Shown: positions 12,481 through 23,190 of the stretch, piece after piece | Position numbering within the stretch: position 1 is the stretch's first letter | Layout of the letters: each line of letters starts with the position of its first letter | Source: Polytrichum commune | Taxonomy: Eukaryota > Streptophyta > Polytrichopsida > Polytrichales > Polytrichaceae | Assembly: GCA_950295325.1 (NCBI GenBank) | Contig: OX485805.1 | Span: forward strand, 30,429,501 to 30,493,500 | Length of the DNA: 64,000 nt | Reading direction: 5' to 3' | Program-made: the position numbers and the translations under genes | Notes under the pieces: generated by a model | What the model was told of the DNA's origin: nothing | The model's input: only the letters and a program-made list of their open reading frames with translations | Databases searched by the model: none

Positions 12481-13294
12481 CCTCTCAACCATTATGTAGT
12501 CCCATAACCGCTCTAGTCATGGATGTAATTCCAAAAACCGCTCTAGTCATGGATGTAAATGAAATAGCATCCGCGTGGATAGAAAAGCGCGGAGAGTTGA
12601 TGAAGACGCCCTCCTATTGGATGAGCGACCGGGTTAGGGCGAGGTGAAGGAAATGGCGGGGCGTCAGAGTCAGTCAGCGGCACGTCGGCGTCTGTTTCGG
12701 CGTCTGTCAGATGTCGTCGGGGGTTCCGGACTCCGGACCGGCCAGCCGGCCAGCCAGCTTGCGTTGCGTTGGGATCGAGAAGCAGCCGCAGTCGATGATG
12801 CGTCGTTGGCTGCGCGGGCGGAATCATTTCAGGGCCACAGACAGGCAGACAGAGAAGGATGATGATGATGATGATGAAGAAGAAGATGATGCTCTCCTCT
12901 CCTCTCCTTCTCTCCTCTCGTCTCGTCGTCATCGCCATCATCCGCACTCTGCTAGGTGAGGAGCAGTACTGTTCGCTGCGCCCGTAACTTAACTTAGCAG
13001 CTTGCTCCGCTACTCTGCTCTGCTCTCCTGCCAGATAAGTACTTAGGCACTCAATGCCAAAGACACCAAACCAAAACCAAACCAAAACCAAAGCAAAGCT
13101 CGCTTCACCTCACACCTATTACTACTCTTGTTGTTGTTCTTCTTTCTTTACACTCACACCATCATCATCATCACAAATCTTCATCGCCTCTCCTCGCCAA
13201 AACAAGATTATCTCACAAGGAGCTCGGATATGACCTCTAGGAACTTTAGGAATTCCTGCCACCTTGTTGCTGGACTACAAGGCGAATTACTGCA
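12481..13294 (+). promoter_or_regulatory. 5' flank and probable leader of the DUF1191 gene
   Basis: Composition shifts abruptly to GC-rich at about 12590. It is followed by a (GAT)n run (12857-12890), a CT-rich run (12891-12930), an ACCAAAACCAAA run (13068-13097) and a pyrimidine stretch (13120-13160), a texture common in plant promoters and 5' leaders. A 30-base phrase ending CTAGTCATGGATGTAA is duplicated at 12508-12560. A small upstream ORF starts at 13230 (see its own entry). No TATA box could be assigned with confidence, and the transcription start is unknown. Long ORFs on either strand here are composition artefacts. Confidence 0.4.
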
Positions 13295-13298
13295 ATGA
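13230..13298 (+). CDS. Possible upstream ORF, 22 codons, overlapping the DUF1191 start
   Basis: An ATG at 13230 opens a 22-codon frame whose TGA (13296-13298) overlaps the main ATG (13295-13297) in the arrangement ATGA. If this segment is part of the mature leader, ribosomes ending the small ORF would stop exactly on the main start, a configuration compatible with termination-reinitiation control. The peptide resembles nothing known to me. The leader has not been shown to be unspliced, and the chance of a random short ORF is substantial. Confidence 0.3.
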   Translation: MTSRNFRNSCHLVAGLQGELLQ

Positions 13299-14302
13299 AT
13301 GTCCGCAATGGCAAGGCATGGCGAGCTGGTGATGGTCATGGTGCATCTTTCCAATGCCGTCACACATTCCGGCATTGGCTGATGATGTCACTGTTAACGG
13401 GAATGGTGATGACAATGGTGTGGGGAAATGGAGAGATGCCCGCAATGGTGGCAGGGGAGGTGTTGCGAGAGAGTTATACAGTGGCCCCTGGGGTTAACCT
13501 CAGCTCATACAACGAAGCAATTCAACGGGCGGCTTACGAAGCCGTAGTGGCCGGTGGAGCGCAAACAGGAATTTTATACTCCGCCAATCTGACAGGGGAG
13601 CTTGCCAATGTGACTATCCAAGCGGTGAGATTACGAGTTGGTAGCTTGCGCAAACGAGGAGTTAGTCTCGGGAGGTTCACCATCCCACCGGGCGTCAAAG
13701 TGCTCAACTTCTCTTCACTTCGAGTCATCTTGGTGTACCGAGACTTCGGGAACGTGACAACGTACACATCTCCCGTGCAAATGGAAGCTCTCGTCTCCCC
13801 CGTGGTTGGAATCAAGGTTTACAATGGTGACATTCTCAATACGACGACACCGTTGCCAAGTCTTGAGGTTACGGCGTTCGGGGAAGCGATACAAGCTGCT
13901 GCGGTTCCGGAGGCGCGAGCGAAGCCTGTGTTCTGCGTGGAATTTAATGAGAATGGGACCAGTGTTATTAGTAATGTGACAACCGTGGGGAACTACTCGA
14001 GCTGTGCGGCGAAGTCGTTTGGGGATTTCGTGCTGGCGGGGCAGGCGCCTCCGGGGAAGAAATCGAATGCTTGGAAAATTGCAGTTGGCACGGTGGTGGG
14101 AGCGGTGGGGTTAATTGCTTTGGTGTTGATTCTTGCGTTCTTGGTGAGGAGGAGGTTGCGGAGGAGGAAAATTGCGAGGATGCAGTTTCAGGTGGACCAG
14201 GGGGAGACTCTTCGGTCGCATTTGATCGGGAATAGTCGAGCGCCGGGTGCTTCTGGTACCCGAACTCGACCACAGCTGGAGAAAGATTACCTTGAAACAT
14301 GA
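13295..14302 (+). CDS. DUF1191 family single-pass membrane protein
   Basis: This 335-residue protein is uninterrupted in one exon, as is usual for the family. A hydrophobic segment at about residues 28-53 is a signal peptide or anchor; Met31 or Met32 would give a more typical signal, so the start could be 90 bases later. The extracellular part (about 60-250) carries the family features: GILYSANLTG and RLRVGSLRKRGV (91-123), the IPPGV motif (130-134), VILVYRDFGN (144-153), and a cysteine pair at 214 (FCVEF) and 237 (SSCAAKSFGDF). At least eight N-glycosylation sequons are present (for example NLT 98, NVT 105, NFS 138, NGT 220). A transmembrane helix at about 261-283 is followed by RRRLRRRK and a short cytoplasmic tail. 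The family has no established biochemical function; cell-surface location is inferred. Confidence 0.9.
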   Translation: MNVRNGKAWRAGDGHGASFQCRHTFRHWLMMSLLTGMVMTMVWGNGEMPAMVAGEVLRESYTVAPGVNLSSYNEAIQRAAYEAVVAGGAQTGILYSANLTGELANVTIQAVRLRVGSLRKRGVSLGRFTIPPGVKVLNFSSLRVILVYRDFGNVTTYTSPVQMEALVSPVVGIKVYNGDILNTTTPLPSLEVTAFGEAIQAAAVPEARAKPVFCVEFNENGTSVISNVTTVGNYSSCAAKSFGDFVLAGQAPPGKKSNAWKIAVGTVVGAVGLIALVLILAFLVRRRLRRRKIARMQFQVDQGETLRSHLIGNSRAPGASGTRTRPQLEKDYLET

Positions 14303-14680
14303 ACTGATCCGGATGTGTGTCTGTCTCCACCGTGAATTTCTTCAGCGTTTACACCCAAAATTCCACATCCTTCATCCCCGCTGCATTTATTCAAGCATCA
14401 TCATATCTTTACATCCAACCCTTGCAATTCCGGAGCTGCCATGGTTGCATGATGTCCGAGGTGGAAAATACGGAGGAGAGCGCGTGGAGATTCATTCTTG
14501 GGAGAAATAATTTATCGATTTGGCAGCGGTGCATGTCACTAGTGTGAGTGCTGTGAATATTATTTGATGCATCGCCGCTGCTGCATGTTGTTAGGGTTTG
14601 GTAGGGTTTGATTGATTGATAGGTAGGGTTCCAGTTTCACCTCGATTTTTTCTTTCGGATGTTGATGTTCATATCATCAG

Positions 14681-14712
<32 letters not shown>

Positions 14713-15150
14713 TAGATAAATACATAACATTCCATCACATTACTTGCACATTGTCTGTCAACAGGCTCCTAGATTAGCTTGTAGAAGAGTGTAGAGGATC
14801 AGTGTAAGATGTGGTGTAACCGTCACAGCGCGGCGATCTTCAGGATTTAGCTCTTGAAGGCCATTTTGGGAGAGGAGAAGCAGATTGTGATGGATAATCA
14901 TTGATTGATCGATTTGTATGTGTATGTCGAAGCATCAGCGAGTGCTTCAACCCGCCCTTGTACTTCTTTAATCCAGGTAGTAGAATTCAAACACCACCTC
15001 CGGCATTTTTCTTTCTTAATAAGATTGGGGAGATTCGGGCCTCACATTACTATTATTGTCCACATTTCCTGGAGCTTGAAGGAGTCACTATGTGTATGGA
15101 TCATTCTCAAATATTGGTGAGGATGGAGCTGATAGGAAGGTAGGTTTTTT
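14303..15150 (+). other. 3' flank of the DUF1191 gene
   Basis: Probably includes the 3' untranslated region, since base composition stays gene-like to about 15150. A (GACA)n microsatellite occupies 14681-14718. AATAAG near 15018 is a weak polyadenylation-like word; no clear AATAAA was placed. Short ORFs here overlap in several frames and are not credible genes. Confidence 0.35.
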
Positions 15151-16434
15151 GTGCCTTGTGGTGATCACTCTTCTTAAATTGGACACCCTACAGTATATAT
15201 TTTGAGTGGTAAGGTGCGTGACCCTATGATTGCGATCACTTCCAACTCCACAACCATTTCTGGCCGTCGGATTGGCTTGGGAATTGTCTCATCCAGTTAG
15301 CAGTAGCAAATCACAAAGGTTGCCATTCTAAGTTTAAGCATCAGACTTAGAGATGCAAAAGCAATAGGAGTCCGAAGGTGATCACATACGCCCTCCTAGT
15401 CATGTGCACTATTCAACTTGGAATCAGTGTCCAGGGAGGTTTTTGGGCATAATCGATTGAGATCCCAGTGTTTCCAAGTCCAACTGGTTACATGTTGACA
15501 TCTTTCGGTATATTCTCTAAATTCCTCTAAACCAGTTATCTCTCAAACTCGACCAGTTCATCTGTAACTAGAGGCCGATTCTCCCCATAGTGCGCCTATT
15601 TGTGCTTAGTCTAGTCTAGTCTCAATTCGTGTTCACTATGAAACCTATAAATGGTGTCTTTACTGATTGAGCTTATGGTGCAATCTCATCGTACCACATG
15701 TTGGTATCTGTACTTGCCTGCAAGTCTTGCTATGAGTGTACAGTCAAGTCTAGGCATCCAATTAAGAAGAGTGACCACTAAGAAGGGTGACCACATTGAG
15801 GCCACATATCTTACATGGTACAGGTTTTTGTTAAGGATGCGTGCTCAAAACATATGTATTGTGAGGAGATTTGACTATGTGGTTAAAATGATACAGTCAC
15901 AGTTGTATGTTAACTTGTTTATACGATTCGGGGAGGGACCTGTACGATCATCGCTTCTTCCAAGAGAGAAGCTCCTATAACTTTTGCATGTCAACTCCGT
16001 TCATGAAACTTGGAAGTGATCCTCTTTGAGGATCCGCGATCGCTAACTGGATGAGACGATTCTCGAGCTGATCCTATGGCTTCAATCGTCTAATCCAGTT
16101 GGAAGTGGCCCACGATCGAATGAATCGGTTAGGAACATCATCCTGATTCACCTCTCTACCCGCACCAAGATACAGTATGTGTTGGTGGAGAATGTCCTTT
16201 TACAATTACTTGTGTTTTTGTGGTAGACAGCTTCACTTCTTTTTCGCCTGGGTATCGATCTCGACACCTGAACACCGTACATGATTCACATGCTAAAGAG
16301 CAGGGGTGACGTGACTTTTGGGAAATTTCTAGCTGGCACCCGAGGTACACTGGGGAAAAGTGTGTTCCCTGGCTGGCTGGCTGGCTGCACTCATGTTACC
16401 GTTAAGTTTATTACCCAGCCGCTTCTGAAGGTAT
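15151..16434. repeat. Dispersed family H pieces and a solo long-TIR fragment
   Basis: Positions 15180-15420 and 15660-15930 carry family H words (AATTGGACACC, AAGAAGAGTGACCAC, GAGATTTGACTATGTGGT, GCTCAAAACATATG). Positions 15437-15600 match the arm of the long-TIR element at 23871-24094 (TTTTTGGGCATAAT, CCAGTGTTTCCAAGTCCAAC, ATTCCTCTAAA, CCAGTTCATCTGTAACTA). No second inverted arm is nearby, so this is a solo or decayed arm. GGCT is repeated four times at 16371-16386. Confidence 0.6.
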
Positions 16435-17089
16435 GGGATGATTTGGGTGAACCAACCCACACACTTGTTCCTTGTTGGATGCCTAAGCCCTTGCCTTCAA
16501 GGAACTAGTGTACGGGTTGGTTGGTTCGTCCAAGGTGCATGGGACTAGGTAGCCCTTGAGGGCGGAGACTCCAGAGGGGTTACTGGACATAACCATTTTG
16601 GGATGATTTGGGTGAACTAACCCATACACTCCTTCCTTTTTGGATGCCTAAACCCTTGCATCCAAGGAACCAATGTACGGGTTGGTTGGTTCGTCCTAGC
16701 TGTATGGGACTAGGTGACCCTTGAAGGGCCGAGACTCCAGAGGGGTTACTGGACATAACCATTTTGGGATGATTTGGGTGAACCAACCCATACACTCGTT
16801 CCTTGTTGGATGCCTAAACCCTTGCCTCCAAGAAACCAATGTATGGGTTGGTTCGCCCCAAGCGTATGGGACTAGAGAATCCTTGAAGGGCCGAGACTCC
16901 AGAAGGGTTACTGGACATAACCATTTTGGGATGATTTGGGTGAACCAACCCATACACTCGTTCTTTGTTGGATGCCTAAACCCTTGTCTCCAAGGAACCA
17001 ATGTACGGGTTGGATTGTCCCAGCTGTATGAGACTAGGTGACCCTTGAAAGGCTAAGACTCCAGAGGGGTTACTGGACATAACCATTTT
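16435..17089. repeat. Four tandem ~165-bp units, each holding a foldback element
   Basis: GGGATGATTTGGGTGAAC starts at 16435, 16600, 16766 and 16928, giving units of 165, 166, 162 and about 161 bp. Each unit contains an inverted repeat: GGGTGAACCAACCCATAC on the left and GTACGGGTTGGTTCGYCC on the right, with TTCCTTG / CAAGGAA continuing the stem. Between units is a shared spacer with GAGACTCCAGAGGGGTTACT and GGACATAACCATTTT. The hairpin part also exists alone at 49083-49165. The spacer resembles the end of the long-TIR family (compare 41707: CTCCAGGGAGACTACTGGAC). ORFs crossing this array are by-products of the repeat. Confidence 0.9.
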
Positions 17090-18280
17090 AGTGCCCTCTT
17101 TTACGGACCCTCTGTTTATGTTCAACAATATATTAGATCGAGGGCGCTGGAATGAGATGGTTTATTTACTTAATTTATTAATATTTTTAAAATCCCAATC
17201 TGAGGTGCCACCTCATATGTCAAATGGTTACGAACCCTTCAGACTCTAGAGGATTGGAATTTCGGATTACGGATCCATCGATATGATTCTAGTAATATAT
17301 GAAAATTTTATGAGAAATATGTCAATCCGCAGTGACTTATTTGCATCTCATGGCAAAAATAAATAAATTGTGTTTTGATGTTGAATATATAAATTTGCCT
17401 GATGAATGTTGACAAGTTATTCAAAACAAGTGTTCTACCTCCTATCAAACTATCCGGCATGTTGTAATTATAGATTGGGCCTTGATCCCATTTGACCTAA
17501 AATATCAATTATTGAATAATATCTAATTAGTTTTTTTAGAGCTGGCAATTCAAAAACATAACAGTTTGACATCTCAGATGGCATGCCAAGACTAAAAAGA
17601 AAAATAAATAAAAAATCCTAGAGAATAACCATTGTCCTCCCCGCCCTCAATCTAAGCCGTTGATGTGCATGATCGAAGGGCTCACATGGGGGTCGACCTT
17701 TACAACTACAAAAATTGTCCATGTCCCTTAGGCTCCCGTCCTCAGGCATGGCCTTAATTTTTTTTCAAACCCTTCCCCCTCAAGGCCTTCTTGTATACAC
17801 AATTGCATTGGAAGGAACCAATATTAACGGCGAAAAATAACTTACGAGTGCTTTAATGTGAATTGGTCTGCCGTTTCGCAACATATGCTCAACTTCATGT
17901 GCTCGACTTCATCCTCAAGCATGATGCAGTGAAAACCCAATAAAAATAAACGGGCACACACTACACTTTTTTATTTTTATTTTTATTAAATTTCAAAAAT
18001 ACCGACATGAGGTGCTGAATTACTATGTAGAAGGGTGCGGTAATTACTATGTTTCTAGGCTTCAAAAGCTCACTCCATCCATTGCCTTGCCGGCAAAACC
18101 AAAACCAACCGAAGTTGCTTAAGGTAATCATAACAAATCACTCCTAATCTAAACTTAAACCTAATCTTAACTCTCTCTCACTCGCTAGTGCAAAGAAGAT
18201 CAAGAAATACTCATACTCATACTCATCACATCAAGCTGCCATGTCACAAAACCACCTCATGGGCTCACCTAACTTCAGCG
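17090..18280. other. Intergenic DNA, nothing firm seen
   Basis: AT-rich non-coding sequence. No gene, RNA or bordered element was recognised. Confidence 0.4.
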
Positions 18281-20279
18281 ACAAATCGTATTCGGACACC
18301 TGTATTATTTGAGCAGTGGGAGGGATAGGTGTGGAACTAAAAAGGCACATCAAATTGACATGTGTTTAAAGGAGATTGGATTGTGTGGTCAAAATTTGAT
18401 AACCGTTATGGGCTTGATAGTTAACATTAAGGGGGGGGGGGGGGAGTGTACGATCATCTAATAAGGATGAGAATCTTCACTTTGACGATGAGCAAGATAA
18501 TTATATGAGCTCCAGAATTCATGAGGAACATGACCGTGTGCACGGTTTGGTTCATATCCTACAAGAAGTGGGTGCAAAGCTAGAAGTGTTTGTATAGGGC
18601 ATGCTTACCCTGTGCCCTTCACTATTGTCATTGGGTGCCTCCAATTGCTCATGCAAACTTGGCCGTTCGATCGGAATTATGTAAGTTGGATAGCCATCAC
18701 AATTTCTGAATCACAAAGATTGTTATTTTGTGAGCTAGAATTGAGGTTGAGATGTAAACCTTGTATAAGAGGTTGAAGTGAAAATTTCTCTCTCTTTTCA
18801 AAGGATCACATAGACCCTCCCGTGTTTGTGGAGGAGTTTGTTCTTGAATTAGAAGCATGGCCAGACACTACTCAAATGTGGGTGTCCAATTAAGAGGAGT
18901 GACAACTATAAGGCCCACATAATATAGAAAGGTTGAGATTTCAAAGAAACGAGGATGGTTATGACAAGCACTTGGTAGAACTCCTAAGTGACTTCATGGA
19001 GGTTGCAATGGAATGGCTATGGTTTGAGCTCTTGTTATGTGGACCCTATACCAATGGGGTTTCAAGCTTGTTTTTTAGTTGGTCAAGAAATCTCTTTTCT
19101 TTGGTACCCCCCCCTTGGATATCTCACTTTGAGTATGGGCAATTCATATTTGCTCAAATTGTTGAGAACTTGGGGAATGGTGAAGTTGTCAATAGTTTGA
19201 GCTTTTCGATGATACTTGGGTCATCAAATCCAAGTATCAAACGTCCAAATTTGCAAAGTTCACACTCTCAACTCAAGCTCTAGGATAAAGAGGGCGTTAA
19301 CCCCAAACGTCTGAGAGGTCCAAGGCTTCTCCATGCACAAAAATACATTTGAGCTACATACTTCCATTTTAAGCTAATCATGTCAAAATGACCCTATTTG
19401 AAATCAACTCATTCCCTTTGTGTATTTTTTGAATTGATTGAATACCTTGATGTTGATATAGAATTGGGTTCAATTACACAACATCAGTGCCCTTGGATGC
19501 AAGAGCATGTTTAGTATTTTGATCGTGAATTTCACGTATGAGTGTGTCTTTATTTTCTCCTTGACATAGGATAATGTACTTAATAAAGTTTCAAACCTAC
19601 TTTTATAGAAAAAATGTATTTTATAAGACTTGATGAGGCTTGTAGAGAATGTGTATAAATGTCATAATGTAAGTGTGCCTAATTTGGTTATTAATCTTAA
19701 GCAATCACCCATATTTGAGCAGGTATGTGTTTAGGTGTGGATTTAGGATCGGACCACTAAAAGACATGTGTTCAAGGAGATTGGACTACGTGCTCAAAAT
19801 TTGTTAACCATTTCACGCTCAAATATCAACATAAGGTAGAAATACCATAACCCGTGAAAATAAGGTGATTCGCAATGAAGATCTGCTTTGACAATCATGA
19901 GATAATTTCCAAGATAGACGAGAAGAATTCATGAAGAATGCAAGTTGTTTCAAATTATTTTGACCTGTACAAAAAAAGCTACAATTTTTCAAAGTGGAAA
20001 GTTGTCAAACCCCCTACTCGTTCACTAGATTCTCCCTACACCGAACATGGTAATGCGCATTTCCATACAGAACATCGCCTAAATCGGTTACCTCATGAGT
20101 ACATTAACACTTGACTCCCATTGGCTACACTAAGTGTGCACGCATTAAAGTTGCCACCGAGCCATGATCCGTTTCAGAAATGGCACTTCACCATTATGAC
20201 GGCGGTCTAGTGCACGGCTAGAGAATGGTTAACCGCTTATGGTATTTCTACCTTAATTGGGGGGAGGGGCTCTATGTGG
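18281..20279. repeat. Several dispersed family H copies
   Basis: Two related copies lie at 18300-18600 and 19715-19960: both have GACATGTGTT...AAGGAGATTGGA, GTGGTCAAAATTTG or GTGCTCAAAATTTG, then AACCATT or AACCGTT, then a segment with CTTTGAC.AT.ATGAG or a close variant. Positions 18650-18930 carry a different part of the family (AATCACAAAGATTGT, GATCACATAGACCCTCCC, GTGTCCAATTAAGAGGAGTG). A poly-G run of 14 sits at 18431-18444. No terminal repeats or coding capacity were found, so the class is unknown. Confidence 0.6.
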
Positions 20280-20715
20280 TCCCCCTAGGGTGGACTCTTC
20301 ATTGGAGACCTAAATGATGTGCGTATGTCACTATGAAATCACCCCCCCATATAAGAGAAGCTTATAAAGAAAAACAAATGTATACGTACTAACTGCAAGC
20401 TACAAAATGGTATTCTATAATAATATTTTTAAAATTTTATGTGATAAATGCCTCCACTACATATACAAAATATAAATCATGAATTAAGTAGGCCTTTATT
20501 ACATTAAAAATTTCACTTTCACTTTCTAATCAGATGAAATTAGCACATCAATTGTCAATGCTTATGTAAACCTTAGGCCCCATTGCACATCTACTTTTAA
20601 TTCAGAATTCTTGATATTATTTTAAAATGTACACAATATGTATGATAATGTTTCGAATAATACCCCTTCTTACACTCACATTAATTTGTACGTGGCATGA
20701 AGAGTCCACCCCCCG
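20280..20715. repeat. Dispersed repeat family G, copy 2
   Basis: Same order of words as 1431-2165: GTGGACTCTTCATTGGA, TGTATACGTACTAACT, CATATACAAAATATAAAT, CACTTTC, AATTAGCACATCAATTGT, CCTTAGGCCCC, AATAATACCCCTTCTTACA and GGCATGAAGAGTCCA. It is shorter than copy 1 through deletions. Non-coding. Confidence 0.6.
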
Positions 20716-21363
20716 GAATGTGGGCATTTCATGGTCTAGACACTTTTGACATTGAAAAATCATTACAAGGGAGCTCAAAAAAATCCAAAAATTGTTGCTG
20801 AAATCTCATATCACATTTGCGGATCCAAGATAATCATGACTTTGAAATCCAAGCAAAAAATCGTCATGGCAAACAACAAATTCTAACCATGTAAGACACA
20901 CTTGCCTTGTATTGAGCCCTCTATCCTTGTATGTAAGGTATGCATGCCTTATTCAATTATTTATCTTAATTGGACACCTACATTTGAGTGGTGTGTGATT
21001 AGGTTGGGTCAAAGTACAAAAGTCAACATAACATACATTCAAAAAAGATTGGTCCACATGCTCAAAACTTATGAACCACTCTAGACTCATTGGTCAACAT
21101 AATCGAAGGACCTAGATATTCATTTATAGAATCTACACATATTCACTTGCGATAATCATGATTCATAATTAAATCAAAAGGAAGCCCGATTCTCAATCCA
21201 ATTGTTGCGCATACTTCATCATACATTTGTTGATGCAACACAAGTTTGTGTCGCGCAAATCTTGTTGAAAAACACAAAAGAAGAACGAACCGAAAACCAC
21301 CCACATACCTTAGTAAGAGTAAACCCGCCTCTCTATAGTATCCACCTTCAGAGCCCACCCACG
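20716..21363. other. Intergenic DNA with a family H copy
   Basis: Positions 20960-21110 match 4960-5110 (GAGTGGTGTGTGATTAGGTT, CATTCAAAAAAGATTGGTCC). No gene is recognised. The 99-codon ORF on the - strand at 21143-21442 crosses into the next element and matches nothing known. Confidence 0.45.
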
Positions 21364-22410
21364 TAAGGGCCGGTTCACACGGGGTCCCAAGTCCCAAGTC
21401 CCACTCATGTTGGCAAGTCCCAACATGGAGGCAACGTCCCACCTTTTGAGCCTCAAGAAACCATCAAAATATGGTTTTTCATCATTAAAGTCGGATCTTG
21501 ATTATTTCACGCAAAAAATTTCACGGAACTTGTGACGAGAGTCGGGTCCGACTTTCGCTCGACCCAACTCTCAACACAAGTCCCTCACCTCACCTCCAAA
21601 AAGCATCGCCATGTGGACATCCATGTCATACCTGACACTTTAAGGGCCACTTTATACACGGCCTGGGGCCAGCCGGAGCACCGGCCCGATTGAGGCCTCA
21701 ATCGGGACGCACTTTATGAACTTATTTCCGGCCCAACCTTGTCGCATGTAAAGTGGTGAGGCCCGATTCTAGGGCCCGATGGTCTTGAGGGTTAAGTTTC
21801 ATGGAACTTACCGTGGTCAATGCCCGGTGCTCTTGAGCATTAGTTACACGGCTTTTACTATGGGGGATGATCTCTATAGGCTTATGGTTAGGGGGTCAAC
21901 CTTGGGTCCCATTAGACTATATCGAGCCCTTTGAATCTAATTCCGGTGTCAAAATGCTCATATAAATTCACCTACCATGTACAATGGAATAACCGATGTA
22001 CCCGGTAACAAAAAAAAAACCAGAGTTGCAATGATACAATATTCATTATAGAGTAATCTATGTTTGTAGATATTAATTGGCTTCGTTCCGTTCGGGAACA
22101 TGACGACATTGAGCATATATTTTCGTGTGGGTTACTGATTGTAAGTAGGCATTGCGCCAACATTGTTGTCGTGCTTTTTATTTTTCAAGCTACATAAATT
22201 TATAAAACCATATCAACCTTTCTAAAGCCTCAATTAATTTTCTCTTTATAGATAAGAGATTTTATTTAAAAAATAATAATTCTAACCATAGTATAAGTTT
22301 ACATTATTGTTGGATCTAAGTGCGTGTAAACTTTTGAGCATGGCTCCACTTGGAAACTATCTTTGGCTTATTTTTGGAATGTGTTTGTTATGGTTAAAAT
22401 TGTGGAGTCA

Positions 22411-23190
22411 CTTCACTAAACATGATATTTAGTGTGAGATACTATAAATACGATCACTAGACTAAATATCACTAACCCTATGAAAGTAAGTAACATTAAA
22501 TGCAAAATCAAACACTAAATATCATCCATGGTAATATGTGAAAGTTACATGCACGAATTTAGTGTTAGGAAGGATATGAAAAAAAATTAACAATGAGAAA
22601 AAAAGAAGGGACATGCCCGGGTACGCAACTCCCATATTATACGCAGGGGGCATCGTACTTAAAACGGCTTAGAGGACGGCTTTTGTAAAAATTATATCAA
22701 ATTATATCAAATTAAAATGATCAAAAAGTTGGGTGAAGACCAAATTAAATAAAATGAGATGAAAAAAAATTTGGGTTGCATATTTATTAAGCCTCCCATT
22801 AAAATTATAAGCCACGAATAGTTGCCTCCCATTAAAATTATAATTCATTCACAATGTTAAAATTTTATTAAAAAGTCCAAAAAGTTGGGTAGTTTGACCT
22901 ATGGTACCTGTATTAAAAAAAATCATAGAATTAGGTTTTAAATGCAATTATATGCTTCAAAATATATTCATTTCCTATATATAATTACATTTTTGGATTC
23001 CTTGTTAGAAGGGCTACAAGGGTTTCCTACATTAAAACAAATTGTATCACTCAATATTGGACTAAAACGCATTATAAGTGATTATAATCATGACCATATA
23101 ATACGGGAGTTGCGTACCCGGGGGGACATGGTAGTAGGGAAGGTGGTGGCGCATTTATGTCTAACACTAATTCTATGAAAAAATAATTAA
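22411..23190. mobile_element. TTTAGTG-type MITE interrupted by a later insertion
   Basis: Read on the - strand this aligns with 7457-7780: matching parts are 22411-22607 and 23131-23180 (for example TTCACATATTACCATGG, GATATTTAGTGTTTGA and CACCTTCCCTACTACCA on -). The alignment jumps exactly at the ends of the 507-bp MITE at 22616-23122. The far end, after about 23180, no longer matches, so this copy is truncated there. Confidence 0.75.
22616..23122 (+). mobile_element. hAT-like MITE with CCCGGG ends, copy 1 (507 bp)
   Basis: The ends are inverted repeats of about 25 bp: left CCCGGGTACGCAACTCCCAT, right, on the other strand, CCCGGGTACGCAACTCCCGT, then ATTATA. An 8-bp direct repeat GGGACATG lies on both sides (22608-22615 and 23123-23130), the duplication length typical of hAT elements. 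The related, uninterrupted locus at about 7590-7605 has a single ACCTCCC where this copy has the duplicated site, supporting the borders. A CCTCCCATTAAAATTATAA phrase is duplicated internally (near 22795 and 22826). No transposase; an ORF of about 78 codons spans the right half and end but shows no family resemblance. Confidence 0.92.

Noticed and set aside
12543..13091. 182-codon ORF on the - strand upstream of the DUF1191 gene
   Set aside because: It lies in the GC-, GAT- and CT-rich leader, is partly low-complexity (runs of Ile and Glu) and competes with open frames on the other strand. No family resemblance.
16580..17041. ORFs of 71-106 codons with repeated peptide blocks
   Set aside because: Products of the 165-bp tandem array read in frame; the array itself explains them.
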